A stretch of DNA of 64,000 bases from Micavibrio sp. (GCA_021604545.1 BQJE01000004.1:166703-230702); one strand, 5' to 3'. Shown: positions 34,888 to 45,030, counted from the first letter of the stretch. Notes: generated from the sequence alone by a model not told the origin. Program-made: numbers and translations.

Positions 34888-34936
34888 AAAAAACTTGGTG
34901 TCTTGCTCCCTTAATGCTAAAAACGCTGGGTTATGA
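34826..34936 (+). CDS. Small upstream frame overlapping the pheS start
   Basis: 36 codons, MKNQNHSHPPPDFFDERTEG onward, ending TGA at 34934-34936 so that its stop overlaps the pheS ATG (ATGA). That arrangement is used for translational coupling. It has only two Phe codons, too few for a PheM-type attenuation leader. No strong ribosome site precedes it. It could be a coupling leader or chance. Confidence 0.3.
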   Translation: MKNQNHSHPPPDFFDERTEGLKNLVSCSLNAKNAGL

Positions 34937-36015
34937 CTGATATCGCAAGTTTAAAAACCGAATTGACCACGATGATCGAGGCTGCCAATGATTTGCAGTC
35001 CCTTGATGAAGCGCGTGTCACAGCCTTGGGCAAAAAAGGCCGGATTACCGGCCTGATGAAAACCTTGGGCGGCATGGATCCAGAGGAGCGCAAAACCACT
35101 GGTCAGGCGCTGAACGCCCTGAAAGACGAGATTGCTAGCCTCATATCAAAACAGGAATCTGCGCTGCGCAAACAGGAAATGGCCGGGCGGCTGGAAACCG
35201 AAACCATTGATATTACCCTGTCGCCACGGCCAGAGAAAAAAGGTCACATCCATCCGGTTAGCCAGACAATGGATGAGTTGGTGACAATCTTCGCCGATAT
35301 GGGTTTTGAAGTTGTCGAGGGGCCGGATATTGAAGATGAGTATCATGATTTCACGGCGCTGAATTTCCCCATCGGCCACCCGGCACGCGAAGAACATGAT
35401 ACGTTTTATCTCCCTGATGATCCGGATGAAAAAGGGGAGCACGCAAGAAAGCTTTTACGCACTCATACATCAGCTGTTCAAATTCATACGATGCTCAAGC
35501 GTAAGCCACCTTTAAAAGTCATGTATATGGGCCGCACGTACCGGGCCGATCATGATATGACGCACACGCCGATGTTTCACCAGTTTGAATTCCTGCTGGT
35601 TGATAAAGAATCCCATATGGGTCACCTCAAAGGGTGCTTGATGGATTTTGTTCGCAAATTTTTTGAAATTGATGATTTGCCTGTGCGGTTTCGTCCCTCG
35701 TTTTTTCCTTTTGTTGAGCCCGGCGCAGAGATGGACATCGGTTGTTCACGCAAAGATGGTGGGCTGAAAATTGGTGCTGGTGATGACTGGCTGGAAATTT
35801 TGGGATGCGGTATGGTGCACCCGAATGTTTTGAAGAATTGCGGTATTGATCCTGATGAATACCAAGGCTTTGCTGCCGGTATGGGTGTCGACCGTTTGGC
35901 GATGCTGAAATACGGCATTCCTGATTTGCGTACTTTCTTTGAAAGCGACACACGCTGGCTCGAGCATTACGGTTTTGATCCGTTGGAGCGCCCCAATAAT
36001 GCGACCGGACAATGA
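34933..36015 (+). CDS. pheS: Phenylalanyl-tRNA synthetase alpha subunit
   Basis: 360 residues. It charges tRNA-Phe as part of an alpha2-beta2 enzyme. The N-terminal coiled-coil arm (residues 1-90) is followed by the class II core: motif 2 in YMGRTYRADHDMTHTPMFHQFE and motif 3 in AAGMGVDRLAML near the C-terminus. The start overlaps the small upstream frame. pheT is not next to it but on the opposite strand at 38861-41251. The stop overlaps the acetyltransferase start (ATGA). Confidence 0.96.
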   Translation: MTDIASLKTELTTMIEAANDLQSLDEARVTALGKKGRITGLMKTLGGMDPEERKTTGQALNALKDEIASLISKQESALRKQEMAGRLETETIDITLSPRPEKKGHIHPVSQTMDELVTIFADMGFEVVEGPDIEDEYHDFTALNFPIGHPAREEHDTFYLPDDPDEKGEHARKLLRTHTSAVQIHTMLKRKPPLKVMYMGRTYRADHDMTHTPMFHQFEFLLVDKESHMGHLKGCLMDFVRKFFEIDDLPVRFRPSFFPFVEPGAEMDIGCSRKDGGLKIGAGDDWLEILGCGMVHPNVLKNCGIDPDEYQGFAAGMGVDRLAMLKYGIPDLRTFFESDTRWLEHYGFDPLERPNNATGQ

Positions 36016-36446
36016 ATAAACTAACCATCCGTCCTCTCGTACAAAATGACTTTCCGCAATGGTTGCCGCTTTGGGATGGCAATAATATGGACCAGCGCAA
36101 TGAAGACGTGACAACAGAAACCTGGTCACGGCTTCTCGATCCGGCTTATCCCGTTCATGGATTATGCGCCATGCAGGAAGACAAAATGTTGGGTTTTGTT
36201 CATTACGTTATTCATCCGACCACAGGATCAATTGAGCCGGTTTGCTACATGCAGGATGTCTATGTCGATCCAGTGCAACGCCGTAAAGGTATTGCTCGCG
36301 CGCTGGTCGAAGAAGTGGCGAAAGTGAAAGAGCGTGAGAACTGGGCGCGGATTTACTGGTTGGCAGAAGGCGATAATGAGGTAGCGCAGGAGCTTTACAA
36401 AGACATTGGCGTAAAACTCAATTTTACGCTTCACGTCTTGATATAG
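36012..36446 (+). CDS. GNAT-family N-acetyltransferase
   Basis: 144 residues. The acetyl-CoA loop is QDVYVDPVQRRKGIARALVEEV, matching motif A (QxxRxxG/A). The preceding strand CYMQDVYV and the final ELYKDIGVKLNFTLHVL are typical. The substrate is not predictable. The ATG overlaps the pheS stop by four bases, so it is made together with PheS. Confidence 0.9.
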   Translation: MNKLTIRPLVQNDFPQWLPLWDGNNMDQRNEDVTTETWSRLLDPAYPVHGLCAMQEDKMLGFVHYVIHPTTGSIEPVCYMQDVYVDPVQRRKGIARALVEEVAKVKERENWARIYWLAEGDNEVAQELYKDIGVKLNFTLHVLI

Positions 36447-36455
36447 ATTTTATGA

Positions 36456-36965
36456 TTATCCGATAATCTTGAGATCAACCGCTTCGCGGCCTTTATCGAC
36501 ACCGCGCAAAGTAACGCGAACGCGTTGGCCGGCTTGTAGCTCTTCAAGCTCTAGTTTATCAAGACAGCTTTTATGGATGAACACATCCTTCATACCGTCA
36601 TCGGGAATGATAAAACCAAACCCTTTGTCAGGTTTGTACCATTTCACGATACCACCCATGGTTATGGTGCCATCTTCTTCGTTTGACTCTGGCATGGTGC
36701 TGATCGAGCCTTTATCGAGCACTTCAGTTACATCTTTGACCTGTTTGCCTTTGGGGCCGTCATAAACCGTGCACATCAAGATTGCGCCTTCACCAACCGA
36801 GTGAAGACCCGCTTCCTGCAGCGTTGTAATGTGCAGGAAGGCATCAAAGCTTTCATCCTCAGGTACAACAAAACCAAAGCCTTTGGTGCCGTTGAACCAT
36901 TTTAGATGCATTTTTATCGGTACGAGTTCTTCCTCGGTCGAGGACTCGGGGTGGATGTTCTGCAA
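36456..36965 (-). CDS. Two-domain cold-shock protein
   Basis: 169 residues with two cold-shock domains in tandem: [18 protein letters not shown] with FLHIT (residues about 20-85), and [19 protein letters not shown] with VFIHKS (about 105-168). Each has the RNP1-like and RNP2-like nucleic-acid motifs. Paired domains are typical of alphaproteobacteria. It converges on the acetyltransferase gene and is divergent from fadD, with a 216-base AT-rich gap that should hold both promoters. Confidence 0.93.
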   Translation of the reverse strand: MQNIHPESSTEEELVPIKMHLKWFNGTKGFGFVVPEDESFDAFLHITTLQEAGLHSVGEGAILMCTVYDGPKGKQVKDVTEVLDKGSISTMPESNEEDGTITMGGIVKWYKPDKGFGFIIPDDGMKDVFIHKSCLDKLELEELQAGQRVRVTLRGVDKGREAVDLKIIG

Positions 36966-37136
36966 CTTGACAATCCCTTAAGAAAAAACGAAATAGATTT
37001 ACGCAGTGGGAACTAAACGCAGTAGAATATCCTTAAGAGCATATTGCCTTAAAAAGGTGCCTAAATCTAGTTGATTTTAAATAATGGAAAAAAATTAATT
37101 TTGGCAGTAATATAATTAGTATTAGGTATTTCAAAT

Positions 37137-37160
37137 GTTTACTTTCGTTACCAAGTAAAC
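37137..37160. promoter_or_regulatory. Palindromic operator candidate ahead of fadD
   Basis: GTTTACTT (37137-37144) and AAGTAAAC (37153-37160) are perfect inverted arms with an eight-base spacer, 21 bases before the fadD ATG. The size and position suit a TetR- or GntR-type fatty-acid regulator. No regulator gene is adjacent. Confidence 0.5.
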
Positions 37161-37181
37161 AGAGCAAAGATTATAAGAATA

Positions 37182-38864
37182 ATGTCAAATTCCACATACC
37201 CATGGCTGCAAGTTTATCCTGACGATATTGATTGGGATATGGCAATACCCGAAAAGCCTGTTTTTGACATATTGGATGAAACGGCTGTGAAATATGCAGA
37301 TAGACCAGCCTTTGATTTCTTAGGAAAAAAATATAATTGGGTTGAGATTTCCAATCTTGCAAACAGGTTTGCATCGGGGCTGCAATCTATGGGTGTCAAA
37401 AAGGGCGATAAAATTGGCCTGTTTTTACCAAATTCGCCTTATTTCCTGATTTGCTATTACGCGATTCTCAAGACAGGCGCGACCGTGGTGAATTTCAATC
37501 CACTTTATGCAGAAAGAGAGCTTAGCAATCAGATCGAAGACAGTGAAACCGATATCATGATCACCACTGATCTGGATATGCTCTATGAGAAGATGCATAA
37601 AATGCTTCATGGCACGCGGTTGGAAAAACTTATTATGTGCCGCTTTACCGATATCCTGCCTTTCCCGAAAAATATTTTATTTAAGCTGGTAAAGGGAAAA
37701 GAACTGGCGAAGGTTACAGAGACAAAACGCATAAGCTGGTTTCATGATCTGATTGAAAACGATGGAAAAGTTACGGCGGTTGATATTAACGTGGCTGAAG
37801 ATATCGCGGTTTTGCAATATACCGGCGGCACAACCGGCGTTCCCAAAGGCGCGATGCTCACGCATAAAAATATTTACGCCAATACCGTGCAAAGCCTTGC
37901 CTGGTTTTCTGGTGTTCAATATGGAGAGCAGAAAATGCTCGGTGTTCTGCCGTTTTTCCATGTCTTTGCCATGATTGCCGTGATGAATTTGAGCGTTATG
38001 GCGGCGTTGGAAATCATTGCGTTGCCGCGCTTTGACCTTGAAGATACATTGAAGATTATACACAAAAAAAAGCCGCATGTTTTCCCGGCAGTGCCAGCAA
38101 TTTACAGCGCCATTAACAATTCTCCAAAAACAAAAAAATACAATTTGTCTTCTATAGCATTTTGTATTTCCGGCGGTGCGCCTTTGCCGGTCGAGGTTAA
38201 AAAAACATTTGAAAATATGACAGGCTGCGTTGTTGTCGAAGGATATGGTTTGACGGAAAGCTCACCAGTGGCTTGTGTGAATCCAATTAACGGTGAGAAT
38301 ATTGCGGGCTCCATTGGTTTGCCGGTTCCGGGTACGATCATTGAAATTATTGATGTCGAGGATAAGAAAACGCCCATGCCGATTGGTGAGCGTGGAGAGC
38401 TGTGTATTCGCGGGCCGCAAGTGATGAAGGGCTATTGGAAGAAGCCGGAAGAAACCGCTGATGTTTTAAAAGATGGGCGTTTGTACACGGGTGATATCGC
38501 GATTATGGATGAGCGTGGCTATGTCTATATTGTCGATCGGTTGAAGGATATGATTATTACCAATGGTTACAACGTCTATCCGCGCAATGTCGAGGAAGCA
38601 ATTTACCTCCATCCCAATGTTGAGGAATGCATTGTTGCTGGCCTGCCAGACAAACGACGCGGTGAAATCGTCAAAGCCTGGATCAAGTTAAAGAAGGGCC
38701 GCGATATGACGGCTGAGGATTTGAAGGAATTTCTTGGTGATAAAATTTCACCCATGGAAATTCCCAAGCGGATTGAGTTTCGTGATGAAGATTTACCCAA
38801 GACGATGATTGGTAAGTTGTCGCGTAAGGATATTGTCGAGCAGGAGTTAAATAAAAACGCCTAG
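37182..38864 (+). CDS. fadD: Long-chain acyl-CoA synthetase
   Basis: 560 residues of the AMP-forming adenylate family. It activates fatty acids to acyl-CoA. The AMP/ATP loop is YTGGTTGVPKGAMLTH, the second motif is GYGLTESSPV, and YTGDIAIMDERGY precedes the hinge. The C-terminal domain has DRLKDMIITNGYNVYPRNVEE and the catalytic Lys near MIGKLSRK. An operator-like palindrome lies just upstream. Its stop overlaps the pheT stop tail to tail within the four bases CTAG. Confidence 0.93.
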   Translation: MSNSTYPWLQVYPDDIDWDMAIPEKPVFDILDETAVKYADRPAFDFLGKKYNWVEISNLANRFASGLQSMGVKKGDKIGLFLPNSPYFLICYYAILKTGATVVNFNPLYAERELSNQIEDSETDIMITTDLDMLYEKMHKMLHGTRLEKLIMCRFTDILPFPKNILFKLVKGKELAKVTETKRISWFHDLIENDGKVTAVDINVAEDIAVLQYTGGTTGVPKGAMLTHKNIYANTVQSLAWFSGVQYGEQKMLGVLPFFHVFAMIAVMNLSVMAALEIIALPRFDLEDTLKIIHKKKPHVFPAVPAIYSAINNSPKTKKYNLSSIAFCISGGAPLPVEVKKTFENMTGCVVVEGYGLTESSPVACVNPINGENIAGSIGLPVPGTIIEIIDVEDKKTPMPIGERGELCIRGPQVMKGYWKKPEETADVLKDGRLYTGDIAIMDERGYVYIVDRLKDMIITNGYNVYPRNVEEAIYLHPNVEECIVAGLPDKRRGEIVKAWIKLKKGRDMTAEDLKEFLGDKISPMEIPKRIEFRDEDLPKTMIGKLSRKDIVEQELNKNA

Positions 38865-41251
38865 CTGCGCAGGGTTCCGCCGGTCTTCATAGAAACATTA
38901 TCGGTGATTTCTTTAGACAGGGCTTCCAGTTCCTCATCGGTAAGAGTCTTGTCCTTAGGCTGGATGGTGACGTTGAGCGCGACAGATTTCTTGCCGTCAT
39001 CGACGCCTTTGCCAGTATAGATATCAAACACATAAGCATCGGCAATTAGATTTTTATCAGCTGTTTTGGCGGCGCGGACAATATCGTTTGCGCTCACGCT
39101 GTCATCAACCAGAAAAGAAAAATCGCGCGAAAGCGGCTGCAATGGTGCCAGCTTTAAAAGTTTCTTCGCTGTGCCCTTCCTTTTGCTCTCGGGAATGCTT
39201 TGTAAGAATACTTCAAAGCCGACAACCGGACCTTTAACACCCATGTCCTCCAAAATTGCCGGATGAATTTCACCGAATTGCGCCAGAATGTTTTTGCCAA
39301 GTTTTAAGGTGCCGGATCGGCCTGGATGGTAGTAATCAGGAGCTTCCCGTGCCACTTGCGCATTCGCACCTGGAGCGCCGCAGGCATCAAGAACCGCGAT
39401 AGCATCTGCTTTGGCATCAAATGCATCAACACCTCTGCTTGAATTTTCATCGGCCCAGTGGCGCAGCGCATTACCGCCAGCGCGTAAACCCGTTGCTACG
39501 AATTGTTGGCCGTCTGGTTTGGGCGATTGAAACACCGGGCCGACCTCGCACAAGGCGGTATTACCAAATCCACGATCGGCATTACGACCGGCGGCTTCGA
39601 TAAGATTGGGTAAAATCGATGGGCGCATCTGGTCAAGCTCCGAGCTGATCGGATTGGATAATGTCAGCGCATTATCGTTGCTGCCAAATTCACCAGCTAA
39701 ATCCTTACCCATGAAAGACCATGTCACGCATTCGTCCATGCCGCGCGCAGACATGGCGCTGCGGGCCTTGCGTGTATGAGTGAGGAGCAGCGTTTCGGCA
39801 CCGGCAGTGACGGCTGCTTCCGAGCGAACGGACATAGGCGGAATGTTTTCATATCCGGTAATGCGAATAATTTCCTCGACTATATCGGGCTTGCCGTGTA
39901 CATCGCCGCGCCACGGTGGTGGGGTCACTTTAAATGGCCCTTTACCGCTGACCTCAAAACCAAGAGCCGTCAAAATTTTATTTTGTTCATTCGCTGGCAC
40001 ATCAAATCCAGCAAGTTTTTCAACATAAGCAGGATCATATTCAATTTGGCGTTTCCAGTCTGGAACATCTCCAGCGCTTACAACTTCGCTGGCTTCACCG
40101 CCGCAAATTTCCAGGATTAAGCGTGTGGCGATTTCCATGCCGGTGGCAGTGAATTCCGGGTCAACGCCGCGCTCAAACCGATAACGTGCATCGCTTTCAA
40201 TCTGCATATCTCTCCCTGTGCGGGCGATACGCATGGGGTTGAAATAGGCGGCCTCGACAAAAACATTGGTGGTGTCTTCGGTACAACCTGTTGGTACGCC
40301 GCCGACAACACCGCCGAGGGCCAGCAATCCGCTGTCATCAGAAATACCAATAGCACCTTCAATCGTTTCGTAAGATTTATCATTGAGCGCGTCGATCTTT
40401 TCACCTTTTTCTGTTTTACGAACGGTGATATTTCCTTCGAGTTTATTGGCATCAAATACATGCAATGGACGGCACTGATCTATATTCATCAGGTTGGTAA
40501 TATCCACCAGCGCAGAAATCGGGCGCAAACCGATAGAGGTTAGCATTTGTTGCAGCCAGTCTGGTGACGGTCCGTTTTTGACGTCCTTAATGTATCGCCC
40601 GATAAAAAGCGGGCAGCCATCTTTGTCCTCAATCTTCACATCAACCGGACATTTTCCTTTGCCTTTAACGGTACTTTCATCTTGATCCTTGAGTTTGCCC
40701 AGCCCGGCTGCGGCCAGATCACGGGCAATACCGCGCACCCCGGCGCAATCGGCGCGGTTTGGCGTTAACGCAATATCAATTAGTGGATCGCCGAGGCCAT
40801 ATACATCGGCAAAAGGCGTACCGATATCGAATTTATCATCGACCTCAATAATACCATCATGATCATCAGACAATCCCATTTCACTTTCAGAAACCAACAT
40901 GCCGCAGGATTCAACGCCGCGGATCACACCTTTTTTAAGCACGTCACCTGAGCCAGGAATGACACTGCCTTCGGGCGCAAAAATTCCTTTCATGCCAGTG
41001 CGCGCATTCGGCGCACCGCACACGACTTGTAATGTTCCATTCTTTGTTTTGACGGTGCAGATTTTCAACTTGTCGGCATCGGGATGCTTTTCGGCTTTTT
41101 CGACATGCGCGACTGTGAACGGCTCGAACATCTTCGCGCGGTCCTCAAGCCCTTCGACTTCAAGGCCGATTGCGGTGAGCTTGTCACAGATATCCTCCAG
41201 AGAGGAATCTGTGTCCAAATGGCGTTTTAACCAGCTTAATGTGAATTTCAT
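38861..41251 (-). CDS. pheT: Phenylalanyl-tRNA synthetase beta subunit
   Basis: 796 residues. The N-terminal tRNA-binding (EMAP-like) domain FEPFTVAHVEKAEKHPDADKL is at about 42-145, followed by the B3/B4 editing domain, B5 (CGGEASEVVSAG region), the inactive class II core, and the ferredoxin-like anticodon domain (LQPLSRDFSFLVDD) at the end. It is unusual in lying on the opposite strand to pheS, nearly 3 kb away, with a fadD gene and others between. The next plus-strand gene starts 193 bases upstream. Confidence 0.95.
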   Translation of the reverse strand: MKFTLSWLKRHLDTDSSLEDICDKLTAIGLEVEGLEDRAKMFEPFTVAHVEKAEKHPDADKLKICTVKTKNGTLQVVCGAPNARTGMKGIFAPEGSVIPGSGDVLKKGVIRGVESCGMLVSESEMGLSDDHDGIIEVDDKFDIGTPFADVYGLGDPLIDIALTPNRADCAGVRGIARDLAAAGLGKLKDQDESTVKGKGKCPVDVKIEDKDGCPLFIGRYIKDVKNGPSPDWLQQMLTSIGLRPISALVDITNLMNIDQCRPLHVFDANKLEGNITVRKTEKGEKIDALNDKSYETIEGAIGISDDSGLLALGGVVGGVPTGCTEDTTNVFVEAAYFNPMRIARTGRDMQIESDARYRFERGVDPEFTATGMEIATRLILEICGGEASEVVSAGDVPDWKRQIEYDPAYVEKLAGFDVPANEQNKILTALGFEVSGKGPFKVTPPPWRGDVHGKPDIVEEIIRITGYENIPPMSVRSEAAVTAGAETLLLTHTRKARSAMSARGMDECVTWSFMGKDLAGEFGSNDNALTLSNPISSELDQMRPSILPNLIEAAGRNADRGFGNTALCEVGPVFQSPKPDGQQFVATGLRAGGNALRHWADENSSRGVDAFDAKADAIAVLDACGAPGANAQVAREAPDYYHPGRSGTLKLGKNILAQFGEIHPAILEDMGVKGPVVGFEVFLQSIPESKRKGTAKKLLKLAPLQPLSRDFSFLVDDSVSANDIVRAAKTADKNLIADAYVFDIYTGKGVDDGKKSVALNVTIQPKDKTLTDEELEALSKEITDNVSMKTGGTLRS

Positions 41252-41444
41252 GGTCTCTTGTCGCTTTTTAGTCGTTTCGGGCTAAAACACTATAAACAAA
41301 AGAAAATCTATGTAAAGCAGGGGATAGGCGTCCTATAAGCCAGAAAAACAGAGAAATTTGCGGAAAACTTCACTTTCTTTTAAAATATTAGTCATAAAAT
41401 AATAAGGCATAAAAGTAATAAAATGCAGGGTTTAGAGGTGTGTT

Positions 41445-42146
41445 ATGGCTCTCAGCGAAGAGCAAGAACTTCAGGTTTTAAAGCTTCAGATGGTCCTTTC
41501 TTATATAGGTACATATAAGGGTAATTTTGGTGCTTGGCGTCTTGAATCAAAGAACTTTGCCAATCAGACAATAGATGCTGTCGATGAAGCATTTGACAGT
41601 GAATTTTTAAGAACTCTTCCAGGTGTAGAAACTTGGGATGATGTAAAGATCAGGCTGACAGCAAAATCTGTGGCCAAAAACCTAGATGCCCTTCTTGAAA
41701 AAGGAAAAGAAATTGTAAAGGACAACCCCAATGCAAAACAGAAAATTTTAGACGATGCGTATAAAGTTAAATCTCTTGAATATCCTGAGCAACAAAAATT
41801 AGCTTTAACCCTAAGTGTTCTTGGGTATGGGCATATAGATCAAAAAGAGGAACTATTTGATGCGGCTAAGAAATTTATTCAGGAAAATCAAACTACACAA
41901 GAGTTGCAGCCATCAAATAAATCAACAATAAAACTTACTTCCTTATTTCAGGAAAAGGCAATTCCAGATTCTATCGAAAGCTCGATACACGCCAGTCTGG
42001 CAAGCAATGCGCTCGATATGGGGGCTAAAGGGAAGATTATAGTATTAACTGCCGCCTTTAATGAAGTTGCTCCTAATAATGAACTAACGCCGGGCACACC
42101 GGGCACAGTTCCACCTTCTGGCAATAACAACTCTGTACTCGTCTAG
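41445..42146 (+). CDS. Hypothetical protein, 233 residues
   Basis: No family is recognised. It begins MALSEEQELQVLKLQMVLSY and is predicted to be largely helical and hydrophilic up to about residue 205, then ends in a Thr/Pro/Asn-rich tail (NNELTPGTPGTVPPSGNNN). There is no signal peptide or membrane segment. AGAGGTG precedes the ATG. It converges on polA with 13 bases between. Codon use looks more AT-rich than its neighbours, which hints at an accessory gene. Confidence 0.7.
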   Translation: MALSEEQELQVLKLQMVLSYIGTYKGNFGAWRLESKNFANQTIDAVDEAFDSEFLRTLPGVETWDDVKIRLTAKSVAKNLDALLEKGKEIVKDNPNAKQKILDDAYKVKSLEYPEQQKLALTLSVLGYGHIDQKEELFDAAKKFIQENQTTQELQPSNKSTIKLTSLFQEKAIPDSIESSIHASLASNALDMGAKGKIIVLTAAFNEVAPNNELTPGTPGTVPPSGNNNSVLV

Positions 42147-42159
42147 TAGAATTATTAAA

Positions 42160-44970
42160 TTAATGCGCTTGCGCCCAGCTCTTTGCGCTGCCGGATTCGG
42201 CTTCAAGAGGCACACCAATGTCAGCAACAGATTCCATGACTTCGCGTACAAGCGCGGCGGTTTTTTCCAGTTCCTTCTCTGGTACTTCAAACACCAACTC
42301 ATCATGAACCTGTAATAACATTCTAGCGTTTAATTTCGCTTCCTCAAGGGCGCGCGGCATGCGGGTCATGGCGATTTTCATGATATCGGCGGCGGTGCCC
42401 TGTAGCGGCGCATTGATGGCCTGCCGTTCGGCAAAGGCTTTATGCGCGCCTTTCTCGTTAATACCGGAGATCACGCATTTGCGGCCATACAGGGTTTCTA
42501 CAAAGCCGTTTTTACGCGCTTCGTCTTTGCGCTCTTCCATGTAGTCCTGCAACTCGGAAAATTTGGTCAGGTATCTTTGAATAAATTCGTTGGCATCAGC
42601 TGGGTCGCAACCCAGCTGTTTGGCTAGACCCCAGCCGGAAATACCGTAAATGATTCCAAAATTTACAGCCTTGGCCTGGCGCCTGATTTCTGGCGTGACT
42701 TTATCTAATGGAACGTCAAAGACCTGCGAAGCGGTGAGGGCGTGAATATCGACACCGTCTTTGAACGCTTTTTTGAGCGCCTCTACTCCGGCAAGTTCAG
42801 CAGCAAGGCGTAATTCAACTTGCGAGTAATCAACTGAAAGCAAAACATGATCTTTATCGGCAACAAAAGCTTCACGGATTTTACGGCCCTCTTCGGTGCG
42901 GATCGGGATGTTTTGCAAATTAGGATCCGATGAGGACAGCCGCCCGGTATTGACATGGGCCATGGCAAAAGAAGTATGCACGCGGCCTGTCTCGGGATTG
43001 ATTTGTTCCTGCAGAGAATCCGTATAGGTGGATTTCAATTTTGCCATCTGGCGGTATTCGAGAATCTTCTCGACGATCTCATGACCTTCCGCCGCAAGTT
43101 TTTCGAGGATGTCGACAGACGTAGAGTAATCACCGGTCTTGGTTTTTTTACCGCCCTGAAGACCCATTTCCTTGAACAAAACCTCGCCAACCTGTTTGGG
43201 GGAGGCGATGTTAAACGGATGACCAGAAATTTTATGAATCTCTTCTTCTAGTTTTGCTAGATTTTTGCCGAAATCATGGCTGAGTTTTTTTAAGAAAGCC
43301 GGGTCAATTTTAATGCCTGTAAGTTCCATCTGCGCAATCACAGGAATAAGCGGACGCTCAATATTCTCATAGACACTGACCATTTTTTCGCGGGCCAGAC
43401 GGGGCTTGAGCGTTTTATGCAGGCGCAATGTAATCTCCGCATCTTCGGCGGCATAATCCAGTGCTGTTTCAACCGGCACCTGATCGAAACTTATCTGGCT
43501 TTTGCCTTTGCCAGCCACCTCTTCATATTTGATGTTTTGATGGCCGAAGAGCTGCATGGCAAGATTGTCCATGGAATGACTGTGCGCTGTACCGTCCAGC
43601 ACATAAGAGATGAGCATCGTGTCATCGCAGGGGTTCATATTGACACCGTGCTTGGCCAACATTTGCCAGTCATATTTCATGTTGTGGCCGATCTTCATAA
43701 CACTTTCATCTTCGAGAATGGGTTTTAGAAGTTTTATGGCTTCATCTATTTTCATTTGTTTGATGTCTTTGCCGGCGCTTTCGCCGAACAGATCGGTAGC
43801 CTGCGTATGGCCCAGCGGAATATAGGCGGCCTTACCCAGTGTGGATGAAATTGAAATACCAACCAGTTTCGCTTTGGCTGGTGTCAGCGAAGTGGTTTCG
43901 GTGTCGATGGCGAGTATGCCTTCTTCGTCTGCGTCCGCGATCCATGTCTTGAGTGTTTTCGCGTTGGTAATCAGTGTGTATTTGTTGTCCTTGATCGCGG
44001 GAAGGGATTCCTCGTCATTGGCGTGAGTTTCCTGTGGTGCGTCTTTTTCTGCTTTTTCCAACGTGATATCACCGCCGAGCCTACGCAAGATGGAGTTAAA
44101 ACCTTGTGCCTGCAAAAATGCAAAAAGGTTCGGGTGTTTGCCGTCACGGGTTTTTAAATCTTCGATTGATACAGGCACCGGGGCCTCATCATCAAGCCTA
44201 ACCAGCTTTTTTGAAATGCGGGCCATCTCTGTGTTTTCGATCAGGCTCTCGCGGCGCTTGGGCTGTTTGATCTCTCCGGCACGGCTCAAAAGGCTTTCAA
44301 GGTCGCCATATTCGTTGATGAGTTGTGCCGCAGTTTTTACACCAATACCGGGCACGCCGGGGACATTGTCGGTGGAATCACCAGCCAGAGACTGGACATC
44401 GACAACTTTATTGGGTGGAACGCCGAATTTTTCAATGACTTCTTTTTCGCCAATGAATTTGTTTTTCATCGGGTCTAACATGCGTACATCATCATCGACA
44501 AGTTGCATGAGATCTTTGTCCGAAGAAACGATGACGACTTTTTTGCCTTTGGCTTTCGCAAGTTTTGCGTAAGCGGCAATGAGATCATCGGCTTCGTAAC
44601 CTTCCAGCTCAATGGCCGGGATGTCGAACGCTTCGGTAGCTTTTCTCACCAGCGGGAATTGTGGGATCAAATCTTCCGGTGTTTCATCGCGGTTGGCTTT
44701 GTATTCGGGGTATATATCATTGCGGAAATTTTTTCGTGCTGCATCGAAAATCACGGCGATATAAGGGGCGTGATAATCTTGCAATAGCTTGAGTAAGATA
44801 TTGGTAAAGCCGAACACCGCTCCAATTGGAACGCCATCCGGGTTGGTCATGGTTTTCTGACCGCTATAGGCCATGGCGTAATAGGCCCGGAAGATAAAGC
44901 CGGAGCCATCAATGAGATAAAGCTCACCGTCCTGTGTTTCTTCCATTTTTTCTGCTGCACTCATGGACAT
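42160..44970 (-). CDS. polA: DNA polymerase I
   Basis: 936 residues, full three-part enzyme. The N-terminal 5'-3' flap nuclease opens LYLIDGSGFIFRAYYA and has DNVPGVPGIG. The 3'-5' exonuclease keeps its metal ligands D356 and E358 in AIDTETTS, so proofreading should be active, unlike in some bacteria. The polymerase domain has SVDYSQVELRLAAELAG (motif A), RRQAKAVNFGIIYGISGWGL (motif B) and QVHDELVFE (motif C). It functions in Okazaki fragment processing and repair. Confidence 0.97.
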   Translation of the reverse strand: MSMSAAEKMEETQDGELYLIDGSGFIFRAYYAMAYSGQKTMTNPDGVPIGAVFGFTNILLKLLQDYHAPYIAVIFDAARKNFRNDIYPEYKANRDETPEDLIPQFPLVRKATEAFDIPAIELEGYEADDLIAAYAKLAKAKGKKVVIVSSDKDLMQLVDDDVRMLDPMKNKFIGEKEVIEKFGVPPNKVVDVQSLAGDSTDNVPGVPGIGVKTAAQLINEYGDLESLLSRAGEIKQPKRRESLIENTEMARISKKLVRLDDEAPVPVSIEDLKTRDGKHPNLFAFLQAQGFNSILRRLGGDITLEKAEKDAPQETHANDEESLPAIKDNKYTLITNAKTLKTWIADADEEGILAIDTETTSLTPAKAKLVGISISSTLGKAAYIPLGHTQATDLFGESAGKDIKQMKIDEAIKLLKPILEDESVMKIGHNMKYDWQMLAKHGVNMNPCDDTMLISYVLDGTAHSHSMDNLAMQLFGHQNIKYEEVAGKGKSQISFDQVPVETALDYAAEDAEITLRLHKTLKPRLAREKMVSVYENIERPLIPVIAQMELTGIKIDPAFLKKLSHDFGKNLAKLEEEIHKISGHPFNIASPKQVGEVLFKEMGLQGGKKTKTGDYSTSVDILEKLAAEGHEIVEKILEYRQMAKLKSTYTDSLQEQINPETGRVHTSFAMAHVNTGRLSSSDPNLQNIPIRTEEGRKIREAFVADKDHVLLSVDYSQVELRLAAELAGVEALKKAFKDGVDIHALTASQVFDVPLDKVTPEIRRQAKAVNFGIIYGISGWGLAKQLGCDPADANEFIQRYLTKFSELQDYMEERKDEARKNGFVETLYGRKCVISGINEKGAHKAFAERQAINAPLQGTAADIMKIAMTRMPRALEEAKLNARMLLQVHDELVFEVPEKELEKTAALVREVMESVADIGVPLEAESGSAKSWAQAH

Positions 44971-45030
44971 GAAGATGGCTTAGTCGCAAGCAAGAGTCCA
45001 GCTTACATCAATAAAAAGCATCAGCAAAAA

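Noticed and set aside
34826..34936. PheM-like attenuation leader for pheS
   Set aside because: Only two Phe codons and no terminator-type hairpin between it and pheS, so classical attenuation is not supported.
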